Assembly (NCBI RefSeq): GCF_014192475.1
Contig: NZ_JACHXZ010000003.1
Span: forward strand, 310,001 to 374,000
Direction of reading: 5' to 3'
Length of the DNA: 64,000 nucleotides
DNA from: Simiduia aestuariiviva
GTDB lineage: Bacteria; Pseudomonadota; Gammaproteobacteria; Pseudomonadales; Cellvibrionaceae
The notes beneath the pieces are model-generated. The model did no database searches, was not told the DNA's origin, and was given only the letters and a program-made list of their open reading frames with translations. The position numbers and the translations under genes are program-made. This document shows, in pieces, positions 26,923 to 35,342 of this stretch (position 1 is its first letter; each line of letters opens with the position of its first letter).

Positions 26923-28056
26923 GTACTTATTAAGCTCAGCATATAGCGCAGAAATCGAATGTTGATTTTGCATTTGCGTGTCATATATTCTTCTTGATGC
27001 CATCTCCATACTATTAACCAATTTGGGGTTATTTTTTAAAGCTAGTATTCTTGCAGCTAACGCCTCAGGATCTCCGGCAGGCACCAAATATTGACCCATA
27101 ACATCCGCTTCTCCTAAGATTGTTCTCGCACATGGCGAATCTACAGTTAGAAAAGCCTTACCCGCTGCCATATACATATAGTTTTTCAGCGGCCACACTC
27201 TTGCGGCTTTATTGCCCGAACCAAATATCCCCAAGCACAAATCAGCTTCAGACATGTATTCCGCCAACTGTAAAGAATTCGCCCAACTTGATCTCCACGA
27301 AACATTTGACGGTGCATCGTTAAGCCAATGACCATCCTGCCCATCCCCCACCACCAAAAATTGCACTTGCTGATCTAGGTTAGACAAAATTCGACTCGCT
27401 TCGACGATAACCTGCACTCCCTGAAGCGGCACCATTGTTCCAACAAAAAGACATTGAAACCTCTCGTTCGGCGCCGCCTGACACCTTGGCTCCACCAACT
27501 TTACTGATGAGATGGCAAGATTGGAAATTATAAATTTTCCAGGGCTCACCCCAAAAAGAGCTGCGTAATAATCTGCATTCTCGGCAGTATCTACCACTGC
27601 CAATCGCGCATTGAGCAGCAAGCACCTATCAAAAGCTTTTATTATTTTCTGCAAGAATCGCGAGGACACCAACTCTCTATCTACTACAACCGTGTCATAT
27701 ATACTCAAAAAGTAATCGAGCACCAGTACCGGCCGAAAAACTCTTGGACACAAACAAAGAAAAAAAGCGACAAAATATCCTGGGTATGAGATATACACGA
27801 CTTTATGTCGCCCCAAAATAATTTTTATAGCTGTGAGGAAAGACTTTAAAATACACAAAAGAAGCGTGTAATATTTTTTTCTAAAACCTCCCAAAGACCT
27901 CCAGTCCACCCCAACAACATAAAGCCTAGACCGACCCTCAAAACAGCGATGCAAACCACGCACCTTGATTACACTGTTGGGGTAGGCTTCCTCATCTTCT
28001 CCCACCAACAACAATGCAACACTATTTTTTGGCGCAAACAATGAAGCCATCCCCAT
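26911..28056 (-). CDS. Family 1-type glycosyltransferase (GT-B fold)
   Basis: About 381 residues from the ATG at 28056; the frame opens at 28104 and another ATG is at 28050, so the start is uncertain. The C-terminal half has the GT-B nucleotide-sugar domain: FQCLFVGTMVPLQGVQVIVE, FLVVGDGQDG, then EADLCLGIFG and PLKNYMYMAAGKAFLT in place of the usual E-x7-E region. The N-terminal half includes a hydrophobic stretch (VVYISYPGYFVAFFLCLCP), suggesting membrane contact. It should add a sugar to a lipid- or protein-linked acceptor. It overlaps the methyltransferase gene by about 35 bases, last in the run from pilA. Confidence 0.85.
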   Translation of the reverse strand: MGMASLFAPKNSVALLLVGEDEEAYPNSVIKVRGLHRCFEGRSRLYVVGVDWRSLGGFRKKYYTLLLCILKSFLTAIKIILGRHKVVYISYPGYFVAFFLCLCPRVFRPVLVLDYFLSIYDTVVVDRELVSSRFLQKIIKAFDRCLLLNARLAVVDTAENADYYAALFGVSPGKFIISNLAISSVKLVEPRCQAAPNERFQCLFVGTMVPLQGVQVIVEASRILSNLDQQVQFLVVGDGQDGHWLNDAPSNVSWRSSWANSLQLAEYMSEADLCLGIFGSGNKAARVWPLKNYMYMAAGKAFLTVDSPCARTILGEADVMGQYLVPAGDPEALAARILALKNNPKLVNSMEMASRRIYDTQMQNQHSISALYAELNKYLDS

Positions 28057-28810
28057 ACTCTGAGCGATAAAAAAATCTTTGTACAAATGCGAATGCACAA
28101 ACAATCGGCACCATGAATATAAAGAAAACCCTTGATATCAGCGGCCGATCCACCCCACTTCTTTTTGATTTTACTTCATTGCTTACCGATTCATCTTTGC
28201 GGTAAAAAAACTCTCGAAATGGGTACATGATGGCCGTTAGCGGAAATCCATAATCATAGACTTGCACGTCGACAAAGCCGGCGCCTTGCAGCTTTTCTAT
28301 TATTTCTGATTTTTCGTAGCGCCGAACATGACCGGAATACACATCCTGCGCCTGCCATTTTTTCATATAAGCTGGCACAGACAGAATCAATCGTCCCCCA
28401 CCCGCTAGCATATCAAAAACTTTCAAAAACGCCTTTCTATCAGCCTCAATGTGCTCAAAGACCTCAAAGGCCAACACCACATCAAACACATACTCATCCG
28501 GGATACTGAATACATCATCCTGATACAGCGTGAACTTTGAATGATCAGAAAATCGTTGCACTAACCCTTTCGCAGCCTGCTCAGAAAATTCAACTGCAAA
28601 AACCTTAGCACACTCATCTTGCGCCAAATAATACTCGCACACATCACCGGAACCGGGCCCAATTTCAGCTAACTGAAACCGCGTACTGCCGACATCAAGC
28701 AACCCTAAATCAACAAGTGCCGCAAGCCGAAGCAAGTATCTTGGCGCAGGGGAGCTGACCCCTTTTATCAACTTATAATAGTTCACCAACTTGCTGTCAC
28801 GTCTCCTCAC
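28022..28810 (-). CDS. Class I SAM-dependent methyltransferase with C-terminal membrane segment
   Basis: 262 residues. The SAM site is plain: LAEIGPGSGDVCEYYL (motif I), VFAVEFSEQA, DDVFSIPDEYVFDVVLAFEVFEHI (acidic loop and motif IV) and LAGGGRLILSVP. Residues about 210-240 are hydrophobic (ISRVFFIFMVPIVCAFAFVQ), so the enzyme is probably held at the inner membrane. Methylation of a sugar in a lipid-linked glycan is a reasonable guess from its neighbours (GT1 and GT2). Separated by 8 bases from the GT2 gene upstream. Confidence 0.87.
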   Translation of the reverse strand: MRRRDSKLVNYYKLIKGVSSPAPRYLLRLAALVDLGLLDVGSTRFQLAEIGPGSGDVCEYYLAQDECAKVFAVEFSEQAAKGLVQRFSDHSKFTLYQDDVFSIPDEYVFDVVLAFEVFEHIEADRKAFLKVFDMLAGGGRLILSVPAYMKKWQAQDVYSGHVRRYEKSEIIEKLQGAGFVDVQVYDYGFPLTAIMYPFREFFYRKDESVSNEVKSKRSGVDRPLISRVFFIFMVPIVCAFAFVQRFFYRSEYGDGFIVCAKK

Positions 28811-28818
28811 CCTTTAAT

Positions 28819-29667
28819 TTAACCTCGCCGCTGATAATTTAGAGCTGTAATTTGCTCAGATACAAGCCCGATGAAAAAAACTATTATCGAAGTAGAGAAA
28901 AGCAACATTCCCATATTCGTAAATCGCTGCTCCAACAAATACGTATAAAGATAGTAACCCGCCCCCATTAAAAACATAAGCAAGCTAGCCGGAAAATATA
29001 TTTTAAGTGGGGAGTACAGGCTTGCAACTTTGAATATAATCAACAAAAATCTGACGCCATCTGAAAATGGTCTCAAATGGCTTTTTCCTTTCCTCTCAAA
29101 AACCTCAACAGGGACATACTTGACGGAATAACCTGCTCTAAAAAATGCCATCGTGATAGTCGTTGGATACGAAAAGCCATTCGGCAAAAGGTGGATGAAT
29201 TCCAGCATTTTTTTCCGGTCGACTAGGCGCAACCCAGATGTTAGATCCTGCACTTTATGGCCAACTATTGTACTTGCGAACCAATTATAAAAACCATTAG
29301 CAACCCCCCTGCCCACACTCGCCTGATGCTTGAAAGACCGAGCACCAACCACCATGTCATCGCCTGACCGATAAGCATCCAGAACTCTAGTAACGTTGGA
29401 GACATCGTGCTGGGCATCGGCATCCATAAATAACACATAATCTGCACTGGCGGCCCTCAAACCAGATTTAATGGCCGCACCGTTTCCCTTGGAATATGGG
29501 TGTTTAAGCTCTATAACACCATTTTCCTTGCATATCTTTGACGTATTGTCTGTAGACCCATCGTTGACAACAATAATTTCCAAAGGCGCCAGGGATTTCA
29601 GCTTTGGTAAAACAATGGCCAAACCCGCCTCTTCATTTTTAGCAGGAATCACAATAGAGAAAATCAT
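28819..29667 (-). CDS. Family 2 glycosyltransferase, polyprenyl-phosphate sugar synthase type
   Basis: 282 residues. The GT-A domain has IVIPAKNEEAGL, IIVVNDGSTDNT, SKGNGAAIKSGL and the metal-binding FMDADAQHD, as in dolichyl-phosphate mannose synthase. VQDLTSGLRLVDR follows. The last 70 residues hold two transmembrane segments (about 215-235 and 250-272). Enzymes of this type load one sugar on undecaprenyl phosphate at the inner membrane, making the donor for GT-C transferases. The GT-C gene lies 4 bases upstream in the same operon, which supports that pairing. Confidence 0.9.
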   Translation of the reverse strand: MIFSIVIPAKNEEAGLAIVLPKLKSLAPLEIIVVNDGSTDNTSKICKENGVIELKHPYSKGNGAAIKSGLRAASADYVLFMDADAQHDVSNVTRVLDAYRSGDDMVVGARSFKHQASVGRGVANGFYNWFASTIVGHKVQDLTSGLRLVDRKKMLEFIHLLPNGFSYPTTITMAFFRAGYSVKYVPVEVFERKGKSHLRPFSDGVRFLLIIFKVASLYSPLKIYFPASLLMFLMGAGYYLYTYLLEQRFTNMGMLLFSTSIIVFFIGLVSEQITALNYQRRG

Positions 29668-29671
29668 TAGT

Positions 29672-31540
29672 TTAATTTACTCCTTTCTGGGTGCTAAGTA
29701 GCTCCACCAATCGCACGATACTCTGGCGCGTATCATCGTCAGAAAACCATCTCGCGCGATCTAAATCTACCGCCGCATTTAAATAAATCGAAGCATTATC
29801 GGGGTCACCACCCAATATGAAAAGCTCTGCCAGCTTTAGCGCGGTAGGCACACTTGGCTGCAACTGCCAGGCCGCCTCTCGCGCGCGCACCGCTGCGCTG
29901 TAATTCCCATGTTTAATGAATGCTGATGCCGCGATATCGTTAAAGCTGGCGTAGTAGTTTTTTCTGCCCGCCAACAATGGCATACCTTCCACAGTCTTGA
30001 TTAGAGCACTGTATCCACCGGGTATTCCGCTCATCAAACACGGGTCTCCCGACTCTAAAATCCTTTTAGTTTCAAAAAGCACTCCCGTTGTAAAATTCAT
30101 AGCACTTAAAACTTTTAAATCTAGTGAATTATTGTTTAAAGACAACTTGCACCCAAAATAGTATCGCCGCATTAGGAGTGATGGCTCTTTATTGCGCGCT
30201 ATAACCTCTTCCAACTTGTCATACGCCATAGGCGTCAATCCATTTTCATCTAGCATGGCAACGAAATAGGATTGAGCCCTAATAGAGTTGGGATGGTCGG
30301 CGGCCCACTTAGAACTCAGCACACGATAGTCTGACCAAATCGCGCACTGGTAGATTAAAGCAAGAATGGCTATCAGGCCGCCCACTAACGGCATGGCAAG
30401 TGCAACTAAAGCACTGAACCCCTTGGATCTAATTTTTGCATAGCACACAGTTATTACATGGACACAGCACATCACTATGCCAACAGCAGGCAAATAATTT
30501 CTGTGCTCAAACATCAACTCTAAAGGTATTATTGTCGATTCTACTGCGTGCCCAGCGTAAAACCATAATATGCCAACGGCCAACAAATTGCCTTTAGACA
30601 GCTTATCCAAAGAAAGCTTAACCACCCACGCATGCAGAATCCAAGCTATCGCACCGATATACCACGGCAAACTAGCCACCCAGTCGCCATCATGAAATAA
30701 CGTGTAGCTATCAAACACCCAAAAGGTTTGGAACACATAGAAGAATAAAATTGGGCCCTGCGACAGCAAACGATCCAGGCCACTAAACTCTCGCCCCTCG
30801 TATTGCCCCCACGTTACCCAAGCTGTCACTACCATTAAGGCGACAAATAGCAGCGGCAATATAGCTATAAACCCACTCTGCCAGCGTGCAATAAAATTAG
30901 TCGCACTCTCTCTATAAAAGTAAATCAAAGGCACCAAAAGCAAAAGCACTGCAGCGTTCTCTTTGGCACATAGCGCCAAGATTGATGCAATAACGCCTAG
31001 GCCCAAACAGCAGTAGCGAGTAAAAACACGTCTAGCTGATGCCGCAATAAGCAGAAAATAGAGTGCCAAGAGCGATAGTAGCGCCACTAGGATCGTCATA
31101 CGCTGAACCACATAAAGCACGGTGGTCACATGCATCGGCAAGAGAGCCCATAAAATGCTCACACCGCCAGCCTTCACCAGCGCACTTGAAGTACGACCGA
31201 GAAATACAAAAATTACGCAAAATAGTAACAGCGCGGACACTATATGCAGCGCGAGATTTACCAACTTGTAACCATAAGGAGAGGACGGCCAATATTGATC
31301 GCTGAGCAGAAAAGTTGCGCGGGCAAATGATCGCTCCCACTGCAATCCATCCTGCCCAAAGATATACCGTAACGCGTCCTGCATTGATTCCACGCCGCCA
31401 TAGACAGCCATGGGCTCAAGATTATGATAGTCATCCAGCAAAAATGGGCCGCTTAAACCAAACCAGTAACACGAGGTTACTGCTATTAATACTGTTGCAA
31501 GCACCACAAATACTGTGATTTCGGCTGATTGTTTTTGCAA
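29672..31540 (-). CDS. GT-C membrane glycosyltransferase with C-terminal TPR-like domain; candidate pilin O-glycosyltransferase
   Basis: 622 residues. About 11 hydrophobic segments fill residues 10-415. The first periplasmic loop carries GPFLLDDYHNLEPM, the acidic DD motif at the catalytic site of GT-C enzymes such as PMT and TMTC; CAKENA and FEHRNYLPAVG later are typical of TMTC-like bacterial proteins. Residues about 430-620 are helical repeats in the periplasm (HGNYSAAVRAREAAWQLQPS, GDPDNASIYLNAAVDLD), able to hold a protein substrate. It follows pilA by 63 bases. TfpW, a GT-C pilin transferase, lies beside pilA in some P. aeruginosa strains; I infer the same role here, unproven. Confidence 0.75.
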   Translation of the reverse strand: MQKQSAEITVFVVLATVLIAVTSCYWFGLSGPFLLDDYHNLEPMAVYGGVESMQDALRYIFGQDGLQWERSFARATFLLSDQYWPSSPYGYKLVNLALHIVSALLLFCVIFVFLGRTSSALVKAGGVSILWALLPMHVTTVLYVVQRMTILVALLSLLALYFLLIAASARRVFTRYCCLGLGVIASILALCAKENAAVLLLLVPLIYFYRESATNFIARWQSGFIAILPLLFVALMVVTAWVTWGQYEGREFSGLDRLLSQGPILFFYVFQTFWVFDSYTLFHDGDWVASLPWYIGAIAWILHAWVVKLSLDKLSKGNLLAVGILWFYAGHAVESTIIPLELMFEHRNYLPAVGIVMCCVHVITVCYAKIRSKGFSALVALAMPLVGGLIAILALIYQCAIWSDYRVLSSKWAADHPNSIRAQSYFVAMLDENGLTPMAYDKLEEVIARNKEPSLLMRRYYFGCKLSLNNNSLDLKVLSAMNFTTGVLFETKRILESGDPCLMSGIPGGYSALIKTVEGMPLLAGRKNYYASFNDIAASAFIKHGNYSAAVRAREAAWQLQPSVPTALKLAELFILGGDPDNASIYLNAAVDLDRARWFSDDDTRQSIVRLVELLSTQKGVN

Positions 31541-31560
31541 ATCTCACCCCACAAAATAGA

Positions 31561-31582
31561 AAGGCCTCCAATGGGAGGCCTT
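31561..31582 (-). terminator. Hairpin after pilA, probable partial terminator
   Basis: AAGGCCTCC and GGAGGCCTT form a perfect 9-bp stem with a four-base loop, 21 bases beyond the pilA stop. On the minus strand it is followed by TCTATTTTG, a poor T tract. It would give much pilA message with some read-through into the glycan genes. Confidence 0.75.
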
Positions 31583-31603
31583 AAGAACTACAAGACTTAA
31601 CTA

Positions 31604-32035
31604 CTAACGGCAGTTAGCAGGCAGGTACTTGTCAGGGATGGTAGTCGCTGCAGTATTACACGCCCACTGAACGCCATTCGCAGAACCAGTACCCACAAAC
31701 ACCAAGTTACCTGTTGCTGGGTCTAAATTGGTAATTGTGTAAGTAATGGTGCCCACAGTCGTGGTACCAGTGTATGTAATTGCGCTCACGTAAGTGCTTT
31801 GGGCCGTCGCAGTGTTAACACCTGCAGGGCCTGCAGTAGCGGGCATGCTACCCATGGATACATAGTACTCAGACACAGTGGTCTTAGCTGCAGCAGCCAT
31901 ACCAATGACTTCTGACATCTTTGCACGAATGGTGTAATCCTGGTATGCAGGCAGTGCAACCGCAGCCAAAATACCGATAATCGCAACCACGATCATCAAT
32001 TCAATCAAGGTAAAACCTTTTTGTACGCTTTTCAT
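31604..32035 (-). CDS. pilA: Type IV major pilin PilA
   Basis: 143 residues from the ATG at 32035; the longer frame is leader. MKSVQKG then [20 protein letters not shown] is a type IVa prepilin: PilD cuts after Gly7 and methylates Phe8, and Glu12 is the conserved Glu+5. Cys126 and Cys142 bound a 15-residue C-terminal disulfide loop. The globular part is rich in Thr ([17 protein letters not shown]), offering many O-glycosylation sites. It is divergent from pilB, with a sigma54 promoter upstream. It is the fibre subunit for twitching, adhesion and DNA uptake. Confidence 0.96.
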   Translation of the reverse strand: MKSVQKGFTLIELMIVVAIIGILAAVALPAYQDYTIRAKMSEVIGMAAAAKTTVSEYYVSMGSMPATAGPAGVNTATAQSTYVSAITYTGTTTVGTITYTITNLDPATGNLVFVGTGSANGVQWACNTAATTIPDKYLPANCR

Positions 32036-32081
32036 AAAATGTCTCCACAGACTTGTATACGGGAAAAGGTATAAATACTCT

Positions 32082-32097
32082 AGCAATGAGCATGCCA
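32082..32097 (-). promoter_or_regulatory. Sigma54 promoter of pilA
   Basis: Leftward it reads TGGCATGCTCATTGCT: -24 GG and -12 GC with exactly ten bases between, full agreement with TGGCAYRN4TTGCW. It lies 47-62 bases before the pilA ATG. PilS-PilR with RpoN drives pilA in pseudomonads, and the same is expected here; pilSR are not in the window. Confidence 0.85.
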
Positions 32098-32192
32098 GCA
32101 TTTAAGCAATACGTAGCAAACCTTTAGCAATACTAGCTTAAACCTACAAAAAGCCAACCTAGCTTGGTGCCGGGGACATAGCATATCAACGC

Positions 32193-32247
32193 CACAGATG
32201 CTCTGCAGAGTCAAAAAGTGACAATTTTTGTCGCTGCAGTATCTGTG
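32193..32247. repeat. Long interrupted palindrome between pilA and pilB
   Basis: Left arm CACAGATGCTCTGCAG and right arm CTGCAGTATCTGTG match except for a small bulge. Between them lies GACAATTTTTGTC, itself a perfect 5-bp dyad. The element is about 110-165 bases upstream of the pilA sigma54 promoter, the usual distance for an enhancer-type activator site, and about 130 bases before pilB. Its binding protein is unknown. Confidence 0.6.
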
Positions 32248-32373
32248 ACGCCACCTATAATGTAGGATCAGATGTAAATTAAAGCATCAGAAATAGGAAT
32301 AGGCTTGTTTTACAGTCACTTATAAGCCAAAGTTCACTTCACAGTTAAGTCATTTCTAGGGCGATCCAAATCC

Positions 32374-34104
32374 ATGAATGCACCCTCACCCCAGATTAGT
32401 GGCCTCGCAAGAAGGCTAGTCAAAGATGGGCTCCTTACGGAGGACTTGGCGAAAAACGCCATTGGCCAAGCCGCCAAGGAAAAAAAGCCACTGGTACAAT
32501 ATTTGATTGCCGGGGGAACTGTAGATGCAGACGCGATTGCTAATGCTGCGTCTGAAGAGTTTGGTACCCCACTGTTTGACTTGGCAAGCCTAAATGTTGA
32601 GTCTATCCCTCAAGACTCCATAGACCGCAAACTAATCAATAAACATCAAGCGCTGCCCTTGTACCGCAGGGGTAATAGACTTTTTGTGGCAATGGCGGAT
32701 CCCACTAATCTACATGCCTTAGATGAAATAAAATTCCAGTCTGGCTGTAGCACTGAGGCCATACTTGTCCACGGCGACAAGCTCAGCATTGCCATCGATA
32801 AATTTTTAAACGCTCAGGAAGAGTCCATTGGCGATGCTCTCGGCGACCTAGATGATGAAGCGTTAGAAGATCTTGACATTCAGGCAGTCGATGAGGATGG
32901 AGCAAAGGACGACGGCTCCGGAAAAGAAGCCGATGAAGCCCCGATCGTTAAATTCATAAATAAAGTTTTACTTGATGCCATTAAAGGCGGAGCATCTGAC
33001 ATCCACTTTGAGCCCTACGAGAAAGCCTATCGCGTCCGGTTTCGTACCGACGGCATACTTCAGGAAGTGGCACGACCTCCAGTCAACCTATCCACCCGAC
33101 TGGCCGCACGCCTAAAAGTCATGTCTCAAATGGATATATCCGAAAGACGCGTGCCACAGGATGGCCGCATCAAGATGAAAATCTCCAAAAGCCGCGCAAT
33201 CGATTTCCGTGTGAATACGCTGCCAACGCTATTCGGAGAGAAAATTGTATTGCGTATTCTTGATCCTTCGTCTGCGAAACTGGGTATCGATGCCCTCGGA
33301 TACGAAGATGCACAGAAAAAGATCTTCATGGATGCGCTGGCGCAGCCACAAGGCATGATTTTGGTGACAGGGCCCACGGGCTCCGGAAAAACGGTTTCCC
33401 TTTACACCGGCCTAAATATCTTAAATACCCCAGAGATTAACATTAGTACGGCGGAAGACCCCGTAGAAATCAACCTAGAAGGCATTAATCAGGTTCAAAT
33501 GAATACCAAGGTAGGCCTAACGTTTGCCGAGGCATTGCGCTCATTTCTGCGTCAAGATCCGGATGTTGTAATGGTCGGTGAAATTCGAGATTTGGAAACG
33601 GCCGAAATCGGTATCAAAGCGGCTCAAACCGGCCACTTGGTACTGTCCACTTTGCATACAAACAGTGCGCCAGAAACCCTGACACGCCTTTTAAACATGG
33701 GCGTGCCAGCTTTTAACGTGGCCACCACGGTGAGCATTATTATTGCTCAACGACTGGCACGTCGGCTATGCAGTAACTGCAAGAAGCCCGCAACCGATAT
33801 TCCCGATGAAATATTAACTGAAGAAGGCTTTGACGAAATCGGCATTCCACGCAGTGAATTTGAGCTTCACCACCCGGTGGGCTGCGCCCAATGCAACAAC
33901 GGGTATAAGGGCCGTGTGGGTGTATATGAAGTGGTTCGCATAACCCCAAAGATTTCCAGCATTATAATGGAGGGCGGCAACTCTATTGATATTGCCAAAG
34001 CCGCCAAAGCAGAAGGCTTCAATAATTTAAGAATTTCAGCACTTCGTAAAGCAGCCTGGGGTGTTACCAGTCTGGAAGAAGCAAACCGCGTTACCAAGGA
34101 CTAA
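32374..34104 (+). CDS. pilB: Type IV pilus extension ATPase PilB
   Basis: 576 residues, normal length. N-terminal MshEN domain (about 1-150), then the GspE-type ATPase: Walker A GPTGSGKT near residue 332, Asp box ISTAEDPVE, Walker B DPDVVMVGEIRD and His box STLHTNSAP. A four-Cys zinc site is formed by CSNC and, 40 residues later, CAQC. It is a hexameric cytoplasmic motor that powers pilus assembly through PilC. First of the rightward set pilB-pilC-pilD-coaE-yacG. Confidence 0.98.
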   Translation: MNAPSPQISGLARRLVKDGLLTEDLAKNAIGQAAKEKKPLVQYLIAGGTVDADAIANAASEEFGTPLFDLASLNVESIPQDSIDRKLINKHQALPLYRRGNRLFVAMADPTNLHALDEIKFQSGCSTEAILVHGDKLSIAIDKFLNAQEESIGDALGDLDDEALEDLDIQAVDEDGAKDDGSGKEADEAPIVKFINKVLLDAIKGGASDIHFEPYEKAYRVRFRTDGILQEVARPPVNLSTRLAARLKVMSQMDISERRVPQDGRIKMKISKSRAIDFRVNTLPTLFGEKIVLRILDPSSAKLGIDALGYEDAQKKIFMDALAQPQGMILVTGPTGSGKTVSLYTGLNILNTPEINISTAEDPVEINLEGINQVQMNTKVGLTFAEALRSFLRQDPDVVMVGEIRDLETAEIGIKAAQTGHLVLSTLHTNSAPETLTRLLNMGVPAFNVATTVSIIIAQRLARRLCSNCKKPATDIPDEILTEEGFDEIGIPRSEFELHHPVGCAQCNNGYKGRVGVYEVVRITPKISSIIMEGGNSIDIAKAAKAEGFNNLRISALRKAAWGVTSLEEANRVTKD

Positions 34105-34109
34105 TCACT

Positions 34110-35342
34110 ATGGCAACGGCAAAGGCCTCAGCACAAACTAAACCTACAGTTTTCATTTATAAGGGAACGGATAGGAAAGGGCAGAAAATTTCAGGCGAAG
34201 TTGATGGTAGCAGCGCTGCTCTAGTAAAGGCACAGTTGCTCAAACAGGGCATTAAAGCAACAACGGTTAGAAAAAAACCAAAGCCTTTACTCGGTGGCGG
34301 CAAGAAGAAAATTGTCCCGCAAGATATTGCTATATTCACTCGCCAAATGGCGACCATGATGAAAGCCGGTGTGCCATTGGTACAAAGCTTTGAGATCGTA
34401 GCGGACGGGCAGGAAAATCCTGCTTTGAGAGACCTAATTTTGGCCATCAGAGAGGAAGTTGCCGCGGGTAATGGCTTTGCAGTTGCGCTCACAAAGCACC
34501 CAAAATACTTCGATGAGCTATTTTGTAACCTTGTCGATTCGGGCGAACAGTCCGGTGCGCTAGAAACAATGCTTGATCGCATTGCCACGTATAAAGAAAA
34601 GACGGAAAAAATTAAAGCCAAAATCAAAAAAGCAATGACCTACCCTATTGCGGTACTTGTCGTTGCGTTTATCGTAACCGGCATATTACTGGTAAAAGTA
34701 GTTCCGCAGTTTGCCGAAACGTTTAGCTCATTTGGCGCCGATCTACCTGCCTTCACATTATTCGTACTCAATTTGTCCGAAATGGTTCAAGAGTGGTGGC
34801 TAATAATGGTTATTTGCGTGGTGGTAGCCGTTTTTCTCTTTAAAGAAGCGATCGCTCGATCAGAGGCCGTTGCTTATCAAGTTGATAAAATGTCACTAAA
34901 ACTCCCTATTGTGGGAGCAATTTTATACAACTCAATCATTGCCCGTTTTGCGCGCACTCTCTCCACAACATTTTCCGCCGGCGTACCGTTAATCGACGCA
35001 CTAACATCGGTATCTGGTGCTACAGGGAACATTCTTTACAAGGAATCTGTACTTAAAATTCGTGAGGAAGTATCCACCGGTATTCAGCTAAATACTTCAT
35101 TGCGCGCGTCTAAAATGTTTCCCGCAATGCTCATTCAAATGACAGCAATCGGCGAAGAATCGGGCGCGCTGGACGACATGCTCGACAAAGTCGCCGAGTT
35201 TTACGAAGACGCTGTCGACAACATGGTAGACAACTTAACGTCGCTTTTGGAGCCCATGATTATGGCTGTTTTGGGCATATTGGTTGGCGGTTTGATGATT
35301 GCCATGTACCTTCCCATCTTCCAAATTGGACAAGTTGTTTAA
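34110..35342 (+). CDS. pilC: Type IV pilus inner-membrane platform protein PilC
   Basis: 410 residues with two GspF domains (about 75-200 and 280-405), each opening with a conserved phrase: FTRQMATMMKAGVPLVQSFE and FARTLSTTFSAGVPLIDALT. Three transmembrane segments follow the family plan. PilC couples PilB rotation to insertion of pilins. It starts 5 bases after pilB and shares one base with pilD. Confidence 0.98.
   Translation: MATAKASAQTKPTVFIYKGTDRKGQKISGEVDGSSAALVKAQLLKQGIKATTVRKKPKPLLGGGKKKIVPQDIAIFTRQMATMMKAGVPLVQSFEIVADGQENPALRDLILAIREEVAAGNGFAVALTKHPKYFDELFCNLVDSGEQSGALETMLDRIATYKEKTEKIKAKIKKAMTYPIAVLVVAFIVTGILLVKVVPQFAETFSSFGADLPAFTLFVLNLSEMVQEWWLIMVICVVVAVFLFKEAIARSEAVAYQVDKMSLKLPIVGAILYNSIIARFARTLSTTFSAGVPLIDALTSVSGATGNILYKESVLKIREEVSTGIQLNTSLRASKMFPAMLIQMTAIGEESGALDDMLDKVAEFYEDAVDNMVDNLTSLLEPMIMAVLGILVGGLMIAMYLPIFQIGQVV

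Noticed and set aside
26011-31540. Prophage or transposon as carrier of the AT-rich glycan block
   Set aside because: No integrase, transposase, terminal repeat or tRNA end was found; only composition and place suggest transfer.
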